Below are positions 1-5,411 of a stretch of 8,269 nucleotides of DNA, one piece after another. The DNA comes from an uncultured Elusimicrobiales bacterium (GTDB lineage Bacteria; Elusimicrobiota; Elusimicrobia; Elusimicrobiales; Elusimicrobiaceae): the NCBI GenBank assembly GCA_944325235.1, contig CALUZE010000053.1, positions 1 to 8,269 on the forward strand, written 5' to 3'. The notes beneath the pieces were generated by a model that was given only the letters and a program-made list of their open reading frames with translations, was not told where the DNA came from and ran no database searches. The stretch's first letter is position 1, and every line of letters begins with the position of its first letter. The position numbers and the translations under genes were made by a program.

Positions 1-410
1 ATGCGCGGGTGGTGCGGGTGAACCACGCGCGGGATTTGGCCCTGGTAAAAGCGGAGGGGAAGTTCCCGTATTTTACCCTGGACGGGGACCGCTCCCACTA
101 CCAAACGGGGGAACCCGTGCTGGCGTTGGGCAACCCCAAGACCGAACAATTTACCGTTACAAAAGGCATTATCAGCGCCGTAAAAAACCACAACGGGTTG
201 GACGTCATCCAAACGGACGCCGCCATCAGCAGCGGCAACAGCGGCGGCCCGCTGGTGCTGGCCAAAACGGGGCAGGTTATTGGCGTAAACCAGCAGGTCA
301 TCCGCCCCGACCTGGCCGAAAATATCGGTTTTTCCATCAGCGCCTTTGAAGTCCTGCGCACGCTGGGCATTACCCAACCGTTAGACGAAAAAACGCTCCG
401 CCAAGAATAA
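1..410 (+). CDS. Trypsin-like serine protease, HtrA/DegP type (3' part only)
   Basis: The reading frame is open to the left edge, so the gene starts outside the window; the GTG at 9 is an internal Val codon, not a demonstrated start. About 135 codons are visible. They hold the second half of a chymotrypsin-fold protease: the Asp region (DLALVKAE, with the Asp codon at 33-35) and the nucleophile block TDAAISSGNSGGPL with the catalytic Ser codon at 240-242, followed by the GVNQQ and IGFSIS strands typical of HtrA proteins. The catalytic His would lie upstream and cannot be checked. Such enzymes degrade or refold damaged envelope proteins. Unusually, the protein stops about 30 residues after the protease core, leaving no room for the C-terminal PDZ domain of classical DegP/DegS. 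It could belong to the PDZ-less S1C proteases, possibly with an N-terminal anchor or another domain. Family assignment is firm; cell location and substrate are unknown. Confidence 0.88.
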   Translation, partial: ARVVRVNHARDLALVKAEGKFPYFTLDGDRSHYQTGEPVLALGNPKTEQFTVTKGIISAVKNHNGLDVIQTDAAISSGNSGGPLVLAKTGQVIGVNQQVIRPDLAENIGFSISAFEVLRTLGITQPLDEKTLRQE

Positions 411-527
411 GATTTTTCTCTCCCGCACGCACGCCGTGCGCCGGGGGATATGTATCAAAACGCAAAAATTATGTAAAATAAATACAAGCAGTTTTGGTAT
501 CAATTTGAAACAGAGGTTATTTCTTTT
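411..527. other. Intergenic spacer between protease gene and accB
   Basis: This 117-base spacer changes from GC-rich to AT-rich. A short inverted repeat (428-432 with 436-440, 5 bp, loop GCC) lies 18 bases after the protease stop, but no T-run follows it, so a terminator for the protease gene is not supported. The AT-rich second half (about 455-520) is where the accB promoter would be expected. Confidence 0.6.
471..480 (+). promoter_or_regulatory. Candidate -10 region of the accB promoter
   Basis: The 10-mer ATGTAAAATA contains TAAAAT (474-479), five of six matches to the sigma-70 -10 consensus. It lies in the AT-rich part of the spacer and would place transcription start near 486, giving a leader of about 40 bases to the accB ATG. 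I see no good -35 at the usual spacing (451-456 reads TGTATC). The identical 10-mer recurs just before ftsK, which is the main reason to take it seriously. The call is inferred from position and repetition only. Confidence 0.4.
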
Positions 528-1040
528 ATGAAAAAAACAGCAACCAAAAAAGCGGCTCCGGCCAAAAAAGCCAAAGCAGTACATAAGCCCGCCGTAAAGG
601 AATCCCCCATTTTGAAGGAAGTCAAACAACTTTACGGTTTCATGCAGGACAACAACCTGGACACCATTGAATACGACCAGAAGGGCTTGTACCTGCGTTT
701 GGTGAAAGCCAAACCCGCCATGGTGCCGGTGCCCGTGAATGTGGGTGCCGTAGCCGGCCAAACGGCTGCAGGCGCGCCCGTGCCGGTACAGGAACAATAC
801 AAAGAAGTAATCAAATCGTCGCTGATGGGTATCTTTTTCCGCGGGTCCACTCCTTCGGCCCCGCCGTTTGTGAAAGAAGGCGCCCGCGTGGAAAAAGGCG
901 ACGTCATCTGCTTGATTGAAGCCATGAAAGTTTTTAACGAAATGCGCGCCGAATTCCCGTGCATTATCAAAAAAGTCTTGGTAGACAACGGCAAGCCCGT
1001 TAAACAAGGCGATGCGCTGTTTGCCATTGAACGGGTATAA
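528..1040 (+). CDS. accB: Biotin carboxyl carrier protein of acetyl-CoA carboxylase
   Basis: This 170-residue protein carries the biotin that shuttles carboxyl groups between biotin carboxylase and carboxyltransferase, making malonyl-CoA for fatty acid synthesis in the cytoplasm. The C-terminal biotinyl domain (about 95-170) has the biotinylation motif EAMKVFNE at 131-138, with Lys134 the predicted biotin site (canonical EAMKMMNE). The preceding FFRGSTPSAPPF stretch corresponds to the 'thumb' found in AccB-type carriers. Residues about 27-60 match the usual AccB N-terminal helix and strand, and a Pro/Ala/Val linker follows. Residues 1-25 are an added Lys/Ala/Pro-rich tail, absent from the compact E. 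coli-type protein. ATG 528 is preceded by AGAGG (512-516) at a slightly long 11-base spacing. accC does not follow, unlike the common accB-accC pair; instead the next gene begins on the last base of the accB stop codon. The identification is firm. Confidence 0.95.
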   Translation: MKKTATKKAAPAKKAKAVHKPAVKESPILKEVKQLYGFMQDNNLDTIEYDQKGLYLRLVKAKPAMVPVPVNVGAVAGQTAAGAPVPVQEQYKEVIKSSLMGIFFRGSTPSAPPFVKEGARVEKGDVICLIEAMKVFNEMRAEFPCIIKKVLVDNGKPVKQGDALFAIERV

Positions 1041-1297
1041 TGCGTATGATGCCGTTACAGGAAAACATCCAAACCGCCATAACCAATATTTCCGGTTATC
1101 TGGCCGAACATCAAAAGGCTACCTCCTGGCAGCTTAAAGTGATGTTCCGCCTGTCCAGCTCGGTGCTGTACTTGGCGTTAGGCGCCCTGTACAACCAAGG
1201 GAAAATCTCCCTGGAAGCTGACGGCATTAACTACCACGTTACCTGGGGCCAGCAGACTTCATCCGTGCCCCCGGCAGCGCCTATTCAAAATCTGTAA
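1040..1297 (+). CDS. Small winged helix-turn-helix protein (DUF2582-like)
   Basis: This 85-residue protein starts at an ATG sharing one base with the accB stop (TAATG), so translation is probably coupled. ATGs at 1046 and 1049 are in frame and cannot be excluded as starts. The sequence shows an N-terminal helix (about 8-24), a helix-turn-helix-like stretch (about 27-48) and then YLALGALYNQGKISLE (44-59). This resembles the 'ALGWLAREDKI' recognition-helix and wing pattern of the small DUF2582 winged-helix family. The last 15 residues are Pro/Ser/Ala-rich and probably disordered. The fold suggests binding of DNA or another nucleic acid, but no target is known. Co-transcription with accB raises the possibility of a role in fatty acid or biotin control, which is inference only. 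The hairpin terminator begins a few bases after the stop, making this the last gene of the unit. Reality of the gene is well supported; the family call is moderate. Confidence 0.7.
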   Translation: MRMMPLQENIQTAITNISGYLAEHQKATSWQLKVMFRLSSSVLYLALGALYNQGKISLEADGINYHVTWGQQTSSVPPAAPIQNL

Positions 1298-1300
1298 ACA

Positions 1301-1326
1301 AAAGCCCCGCTTCGGCGGGGTTTTTT
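1301..1326 (+). terminator. Rho-independent terminator after the accB unit
   Basis: A perfect 6-bp GC stem (CCCCGC at 1305-1310 with GCGGGG at 1315-1320) is closed by a stable TTCG tetraloop and followed at once by six T (1321-1326). The A-run before the stem can pair with the T-run, lengthening the hairpin. It lies only a few bases past the stop at 1297. Read on the minus strand, the same hairpin is followed by CTTTTGTTT, so it may also end transcripts arriving from the right. Confidence 0.93.
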
Positions 1327-1603
1327 ATGTCTCTGCCGGTTGGTACGCGAGCCAACGGTTTGCCCTTTCGGCTGTGCCCAACCAAGTTTTTTGGGCCGCG
1401 TGCGGGATCCCCGGCTGACGGAGATTGACACTCCGCGGGCCGCCCGAAAATGGGGAAAAGGACCGAACGCCTGATTGCCAAGCCGGGCCGCCCCCCAAAG
1501 GACAGGAAACAACCCTCCGTGCGCTTGCTTTTCCGCCACCTGTCAAGCAGGGGTGCTGGCAGCTGCAAAAATGCCTCCAAACCGTTTGTTTGGGCCTGCG
1601 TTC

Positions 1604-1628
1604 TGCGGGGGGGGAAAAACACCCCGCA
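1604..1628. repeat. GC-rich hairpin with G8-A5 run
   Basis: TGCGGGG (1604-1610) pairs perfectly with CCCCGCA (1622-1628) across an 11-base loop. The stem begins a homopolymer run of eight G (1607-1614) followed by five A (1615-1619). No T-run follows on either strand, so this is not a classical terminator. It is one of the two strongest stems in the island. Confidence 0.55.
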
Positions 1629-1649
1629 TACGAACCACAGCCAGCGGCC

Positions 1650-1691
1650 GTTTGCCCGCCCAGAGCGGGGCAAACTTAAAAAGCATTTTTT
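1650..1691. repeat. Strong 8-bp hairpin followed by A5/T6 element
   Basis: GTTTGCCC (1650-1657) pairs perfectly with GGGCAAAC (1668-1675), with further GC pairing inside if one base is bulged. A second small inverted repeat follows, five A (1678-1682) against T (1686-1690), with the T-run extending to 1691. The T-run begins 11 bases after the main stem, too far for a standard terminator, although the tandem arrangement could still act as a weak terminator or attenuator for an RNA crossing the island. Confidence 0.5.
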
Positions 1692-1726
1692 GCGGCGGCA
1701 GAATTTTCCCCATACTACGTAAAAAA

Positions 1727-1736
1727 ATGTAAAATA
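1727..1736 (+). promoter_or_regulatory. Candidate -10 region of the ftsK operon promoter
   Basis: An exact copy of the ATGTAAAATA element found upstream of accB, containing TAAAAT (1730-1735). It lies in the AT-rich strip (about 1676-1742) that ends the GC-rich island. The start point expected 6-7 bases downstream is about 1742, virtually at the ftsK ATG (1743). A -35 is not clear: at 17-base spacing 1707-1712 reads TCCCCA, with three of six matches. The call is by analogy with the accB copy and by position. Confidence 0.4.
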
Positions 1737-1742
1737 GATGAT

Positions 1743-4052
1743 ATGCCAAAGTATTATTACGCCGCCAAAAAATCCAAAAAGAAAACCAAAAAGACTTCCT
1801 CCCGCGCCTGGATACGCACCGCGCTGTACATCCTGGCCGGAGCGGTGTGCTTGTGGCTGTTTTGCATTTTGTGGTTTAACGTTTCGCGCGGCCCGGCAGG
1901 GGAGGCGACGGCTTCCTACCTGTCCCAATTATTGGGGCAAAGCGCGGGGCTGATTCCGCTGTTTTTGGCATACTGGCTTATCCAAACGGTGCGCAACAAA
2001 AGCACTTCCTTTTTATTTTTCCTCGTGGGAGCGTCCGTCACGCTGGCGGCTTTTTCCAGCCTGCTGACGCTTTTAAAACTCATTTTTACCGATTCGCTCA
2101 TCAGCGGCGGACGGGTGGGGCAGACCGTCTTTTACGCGTTAAAAGGCGTAAGCGGCACCGTGGGGGCGACGGTATTTTCGCTGGCGCTGTTGCTGGTGGG
2201 GGTACATATGCTGTTCGCCATTCCGTGGTCGGTCATTCTGCAAAAGACGATGGAATTTGTCCGCAACGATTTTGACGGCTGGTTAGACGCCCGCGCCGAA
2301 TTAAAACAGCGCGTGAGCGAAGGCCGCCACGAACTGAAGGAAAAATCCGCCCGCGAAACGGTCCGCCCGGTGGCCGAAGAAATCCACGAAGCGCCGGAAA
2401 TCCACCGCGCCAAGCCGGAAATCCGCCGCCCGGTGGCCGAACAAATCACTTTGCCCCGCCACGACGAAATAGCCGCCCGTCACCCGCTGCCTCAAACGGA
2501 TGAACCCGCCGCGGACGAAAACGGCGAAGTAAAGAAATTTGACCCCAAAACCTTTGTGCTTCCGTCCCTGGATTTGCTCAACGACCCGGTGGGGGACGGT
2601 ATCGTCGGCCCGACGGACGACGAAATCGCCCAAGCCACCCGCCGCCTGGAAGACACCTTAAAAAGCTTTGATATCCGCGCCAGCGTGACCGGCGTATCGC
2701 CGGGGCCCGTGGTTACCCGCTATGAAATCAAGCCCGACCCGGGCGTCACCATTGCCTCCATCACGGCCCGCACGCAGGACATTCAGGCCAGTATGGAAGC
2801 GCGCGCCATCCGCGTGCAGGCGCCTATCCCGGGCAAAAACGCCGTCGGGTTTGAAATCCCCAACGAACGCCCGGTCATGGTAACGATGAAGGAAATTCTC
2901 CAATCGCCGGTGTATGCCGCCTCTAAAGCCGTGCTGCCCATTGCCCTGGGCCGCTATGCGGACGGCAACCCCGCCGGTTCCGCCGCCGAAAAATGGCCGC
3001 ATATTCTGATTGCCGGCGCCACCAACAGCGGTAAGTCCATTTGTCTGCATACGATTATTATGTCCCTGCTGTACAAACACCGCCCGGACGAAGTGAAATT
3101 TTTGATGATTGACCCCAAACGCGTGGAACTGACGCTCTACGAAGGCATTCCGTACCTGTACGACCCCAAAACCTCGTGTGACGACGTGGACGTGGTAACC
3201 GACGCGCCGGGGGCGGCCAAATCGCTGCAAATGCTGGTGAAGGTAATGGAAAAGCGCCTGCAAATTATGCAGCTGGCCAAAGTAAAAAATATAGAAGGCT
3301 ACAACCAGTGGGCCACGCAAAACAACGAAGAAAAGATGTTCTACATCTTTGTGGTGATAGACGAAATGGCCGACCTGATGCTGCAAACCAAAGCCTCTAT
3401 TGAAGACTCCATCCAACGCCTGGCGCAAATGGGCCGCGCGCTGGGGATTCACCTGATTTTGTGCACGCAGCGGCCGTCTGTAAAGGTGGTCACAGGCGTG
3501 ATTAAGGCCAACCTGCCTTCGCGCATTGCGCTGCAGGTGGCGTCGTCCATAGACTCCAAGGTCATTTTGGACGCCACCGGCGCCGAAGACCTGCTGGGCA
3601 AGGGCGATATGCTGTTCCAAAGCACGTCGGACAAAACGCCGCTGCGCATCCAGGGGGCGTACGTGTCGGAAAAGGAAATCAAGGCCGTGGCCGATTTCCT
3701 GCGCGCCCAAGGCGGGCCCGACTACCCGGTGCAAATCGTGGCGGAACACAACCCGAACCAGCGCCCGCAGGACGGCCTGGGCGCCAGCCCCGAAGAATTA
3801 ATCCAAGCGCTCAACCTGATTAAAGAGCGCCGCCGCGTATCGCAAGATTTGTTAAAAGCGCACTTCGGTTCCAGCGCGCGCGCGACCAATATGTTAAGCG
3901 TGCTGGAAATGAAAGGGTATATTTCTAAGCCGGAAGGTTCCAACCGTTGGGAAATCCATTACGAAATGATTGACCAGGCGTTGGAGGAATTAAACTCCCT
4001 GCCGTACGACAAAAACTATCAGGAAGAAACGTATGAAACCGTGTATAAATAA
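1743..4052 (+). CDS. ftsK: DNA translocase FtsK/SpoIIIE
   Basis: This 769-residue septal motor pumps chromosomal DNA during division. The N-terminus is Lys-rich, followed by four predicted membrane segments (about 25-47, 66-83, 88-115, 140-162). A charged linker (about 165-270) contains the repeated RPVAE element at 208-212 and 229-233. The motor begins with the alpha region (GPVVTRYE, 321-328). Walker A is GATNSGKS (425-432) and Walker B VVIDE ends at 541. TQRPSVKVVTGVIKANLPSR and the later LLGKGDML are FtsK signatures. The last 70 residues form a divergent winged-helix gamma domain (about 700-757), which in known FtsK reads DNA polarity sequences. The linker is far shorter than in E. coli FtsK, giving a SpoIIIE-sized protein. 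ATG 1743 is the only reasonable start: an in-frame TAA at 1677 is followed by no ATG, GTG or TTG before it. No Shine-Dalgarno sequence is visible. The gene opens the envelope operon, and ftsK-lolA adjacency also occurs in E. coli. Confidence 0.96.
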   Translation: MPKYYYAAKKSKKKTKKTSSRAWIRTALYILAGAVCLWLFCILWFNVSRGPAGEATASYLSQLLGQSAGLIPLFLAYWLIQTVRNKSTSFLFFLVGASVTLAAFSSLLTLLKLIFTDSLISGGRVGQTVFYALKGVSGTVGATVFSLALLLVGVHMLFAIPWSVILQKTMEFVRNDFDGWLDARAELKQRVSEGRHELKEKSARETVRPVAEEIHEAPEIHRAKPEIRRPVAEQITLPRHDEIAARHPLPQTDEPAADENGEVKKFDPKTFVLPSLDLLNDPVGDGIVGPTDDEIAQATRRLEDTLKSFDIRASVTGVSPGPVVTRYEIKPDPGVTIASITARTQDIQASMEARAIRVQAPIPGKNAVGFEIPNERPVMVTMKEILQSPVYAASKAVLPIALGRYADGNPAGSAAEKWPHILIAGATNSGKSICLHTIIMSLLYKHRPDEVKFLMIDPKRVELTLYEGIPYLYDPKTSCDDVDVVTDAPGAAKSLQMLVKVMEKRLQIMQLAKVKNIEGYNQWATQNNEEKMFYIFVVIDEMADLMLQTKASIEDSIQRLAQMGRALGIHLILCTQRPSVKVVTGVIKANLPSRIALQVASSIDSKVILDATGAEDLLGKGDMLFQSTSDKTPLRIQGAYVSEKEIKAVADFLRAQGGPDYPVQIVAEHNPNQRPQDGLGASPEELIQALNLIKERRRVSQDLLKAHFGSSARATNMLSVLEMKGYISKPEGSNRWEIHYEMIDQALEELNSLPYDKNYQEETYETVYK
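4021..4026 (+). promoter_or_regulatory. Ribosome binding site for the lolA-like gene
   Basis: AGGAAG lies 6 bases before the ATG at 4033, inside the 3' end of ftsK. It supports the start that overlaps ftsK by 20 bases and keeps the complete signal peptide. Confidence 0.7.
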
Positions 4053-4794
4053 ATTATTCCCCGCCGTGTGCGCGGCTTTATTGCTGGCCGCGTGTTCGGA
4101 TTCCAACCCCACCCCGCAGGAACCTGCCCCGGCGGCGCCTGCCGCCCAAACGGACGTCCAACCGGCGCCCAAACCGGCCGAACCACAAGCCGCAAAACCG
4201 GCCCCCGTTCAAAAGCCGCAGCCGGCCGCGCCCGCATTATCCGCTGCCGAATTGACCGAACGCTTAAAACAGTGGGACAAAAAACTGGCCCAGCTGGAAA
4301 CGGATTTTACCCAAGTTACCTCTTACGACGGCGTGGAAGTCAGCCGTTCGCAGGGCAAATTGTTCTACGACCGCGCCCAAAACCGCCTGCGCCTGGATAC
4401 GCTCAACCCGCACGGAGAAGCGGAACAGACCGCCATTACGGATAAAAAGGACATTGTGATTTTGGATGAAAACAACCAGCACGTCACCACCCTTTCCTGG
4501 GCGGATTGGCAGCAGGGCCAGCCCAACCAGGCGTTGTTTGACTTCGGCAATTATACCGCGCTGGTGGACCGCCACACGGCCGCCGTCAAAAGCCAGGACG
4601 GCCAAACTGCCGTGCTCGTGCTGACCCCCAAAGAGGGCAATGAATATACCCTCTATTTAACCCTTTCCAAAAAGGATTTTTTCCCGCAAACCATCACCAT
4701 TCGCTCGGAACTGATGGTCACGCGGGCCGATTTGAAAAATACCCATAAAAACCGCCCGCTGCCGGCGGATGTGTTCGGAGGATTTAACCAATGA
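4033..4794 (+). CDS. lolA: LolA-like outer-membrane lipoprotein carrier, predicted lipoprotein
   Basis: This 253-residue protein resembles LolA, the periplasmic chaperone that takes lipoproteins released from the inner membrane to the outer membrane. Residues about 72-253 form the LolA-like domain: LETDFTQVTSYDG (88-100), then QGKLFYDRAQNRLRLDTLNP (107-126), and near the end FFPQTITI (216-223) and NRPLPADVFGG (240-250). These match the usual order of strands in the half-barrel. The oddity is the N-terminus: a signal peptide ending in a clear lipobox LAAC with Cys21, then Ser and Asp, followed by a Pro/Ala/Lys-rich tether (about 25-70). Classical LolA is soluble and has neither. The protein may therefore be membrane-anchored, combining features of LolA and the lipoprotein acceptor LolB; this is inference. 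The gene overlaps ftsK by 20 bases and pgsA by 4. LolA family membership is fairly secure; the precise role is less so. Confidence 0.83.
   Translation: MKPCINKLFPAVCAALLLAACSDSNPTPQEPAPAAPAAQTDVQPAPKPAEPQAAKPAPVQKPQPAAPALSAAELTERLKQWDKKLAQLETDFTQVTSYDGVEVSRSQGKLFYDRAQNRLRLDTLNPHGEAEQTAITDKKDIVILDENNQHVTTLSWADWQQGQPNQALFDFGNYTALVDRHTAAVKSQDGQTAVLVLTPKEGNEYTLYLTLSKKDFFPQTITIRSELMVTRADLKNTHKNRPLPADVFGGFNQ
4777..4781 (+). promoter_or_regulatory. Ribosome binding site for pgsA
   Basis: GGAGG lies 9 bases before the ATG at 4791 within the end of the lolA-like gene. It supports a start in the ATGA overlap; a second ATG at 4794 is equally in frame. Confidence 0.75.
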
Positions 4795-5411
4795 TGACGC
4801 TTGCCAATAAAATCACGCTCACGCGCGCTGCTTTGTCTATCGTGATGTTTTTGTTTATTTTAATGCCGTTCGGCTGGGCCCGCTTTACGGCCACCCTCAT
4901 TTTTATCGTGGCCGCCAGCACGGACTGGGTGGACGGCAAAATCGCCCGCCAAACCAACACCATCACCCCGTTCGGCGCGATTGTGGACCCGTTTGTGGAC
5001 AAAATTTTGGTCGCGGCGGCGTTCTTTGCGTTTGTGGGCATTAAGGAATTGGACATCCCGATTTGGGCCGTGTTCTTTATTCTGCTTCGGGAACTGATGA
5101 TTTCCACCCTGCGCGTGATTGCCGCGCTGGAAGGCAAAGTGATGGCCGCCGAACGCTGGGGCAAGTTTAAAACCGTTATTCAGATGACGGCGGTGGGGAC
5201 GATTTTCTTTGTGCTGGACGTATACCACCTGTCCCACATTTTAACGGGCGGGGCCAAAGCCACCAGCATTATTTTGTTCATTACCTTGCAAAAAGTACCC
5301 TACGCCATCACCGCCATTGCCGCCGTGATTACGTGGATTAGCGCCATTTCGTACTTAAAAAACAACTGGGAACTGCTTAAAAAATCCTGGAGCCTGCCCG
5401 TATGCAAGTAG
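4791..5411 (+). CDS. pgsA: CDP-diacylglycerol-glycerol-3-phosphate 3-phosphatidyltransferase
   Basis: This 206-residue integral membrane enzyme condenses CDP-diacylglycerol with glycerol-3-phosphate to give phosphatidylglycerophosphate and CMP, the committed step of phosphatidylglycerol synthesis. The complete CDP-alcohol phosphotransferase signature D-x2-D-G-x2-A-R-x8-G-x3-D-x3-D is present: Asp45, Asp48, Gly49, Ala52, Arg53, Gly62, Asp66, Asp70. The opening NKITLTRAALS is also typical of PgsA, and several hydrophobic helices follow through residue 195. The length is close to the family norm. The start overlaps the lolA stop (ATGA) and the gene overlaps pgpA by 10 bases, so translation is likely coupled. 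The next gene encodes the following enzyme of the pathway, which favours PgsA over other CDP-alcohol transferases such as cardiolipin or phosphatidylserine synthases. Confidence 0.94.
   Translation: MMTLANKITLTRAALSIVMFLFILMPFGWARFTATLIFIVAASTDWVDGKIARQTNTITPFGAIVDPFVDKILVAAAFFAFVGIKELDIPIWAVFFILLRELMISTLRVIAALEGKVMAAERWGKFKTVIQMTAVGTIFFVLDVYHLSHILTGGAKATSIILFITLQKVPYAITAIAAVITWISAISYLKNNWELLKKSWSLPVCK

Larger units (their letters stand above)
1327..1742. other. Gene-less, hairpin-rich island before ftsK; candidate structured RNA
   Basis: This is the only long stretch without a recognisable gene. Open frames exist in several phases on both strands, but they overlap each other, match no family I recognise and lack ribosome-binding sites, as expected of GC-rich non-coding DNA. 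It contains a series of inverted repeats: 1336-1343/1352-1358 (7 bp, one bulge), 1376-1381/1391-1396 (6 bp), 1403-1406/1410-1413, 1419-1423/1431-1435 (5 bp), 1436-1439/1443-1446, 1577-1582/1588-1593 (6 bp), 1604-1610/1622-1628 (7 bp, GC-rich) and 1650-1657/1668-1675 (8 bp). The 10-mer CGGGCCGCCC occurs twice (1436-1445, 1484-1493) and GTTTGCCC twice (1358-1365, 1650-1657). I see no tmRNA, RNase P, SRP or tRNA signature. It may encode a structured RNA on either strand, be a dispersed intergenic repeat, or be decayed sequence. Confidence 0.5.

Noticed and set aside
424..440. Terminator after the protease gene
   Set aside because: The inverted repeat is only 5 bp and has no T-run on its 3' side.
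1425..1732. Three overlapping plus-strand open frames of about 84-90 codons in the island
   Set aside because: They occupy all three phases over the same bases, none has a good ribosome-binding site, and their translations show no family resemblance.
1327..1742. tmRNA, RNase P RNA, SRP RNA or tRNA in the island
   Set aside because: The length would suit tmRNA or RNase P, but I could not find their conserved 5' or 3' motifs, an SRP tetraloop helix, or a T-loop with CCA end on either strand by eye. A covariance search would settle this.
1281..1928. 215-codon minus-strand open frame across the terminator, the island and the 5' end of ftsK
   Set aside because: It runs through the accB-unit terminator and overlaps the secure start of ftsK, has no recognisable domain and a Gly/Arg/Pro-rich make-up expected of GC-rich non-coding DNA. 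Two other minus-strand frames overlap it in the same place.
2365..2450. Short direct repeats in ftsK (CCGCCCGGTGGCCGAA and GCCGGAAATCC, each twice)
   Set aside because: They fall in the charged linker and encode repeated RPVAE and PEI segments; ordinary low-complexity linker expansion rather than a mobile or regulatory element.
2658..3749. 363-codon minus-strand open frame inside ftsK
   Set aside because: It lies wholly within the FtsK motor domain and has the His/Arg/Gly-rich composition of a mirror frame of GC-biased coding DNA.
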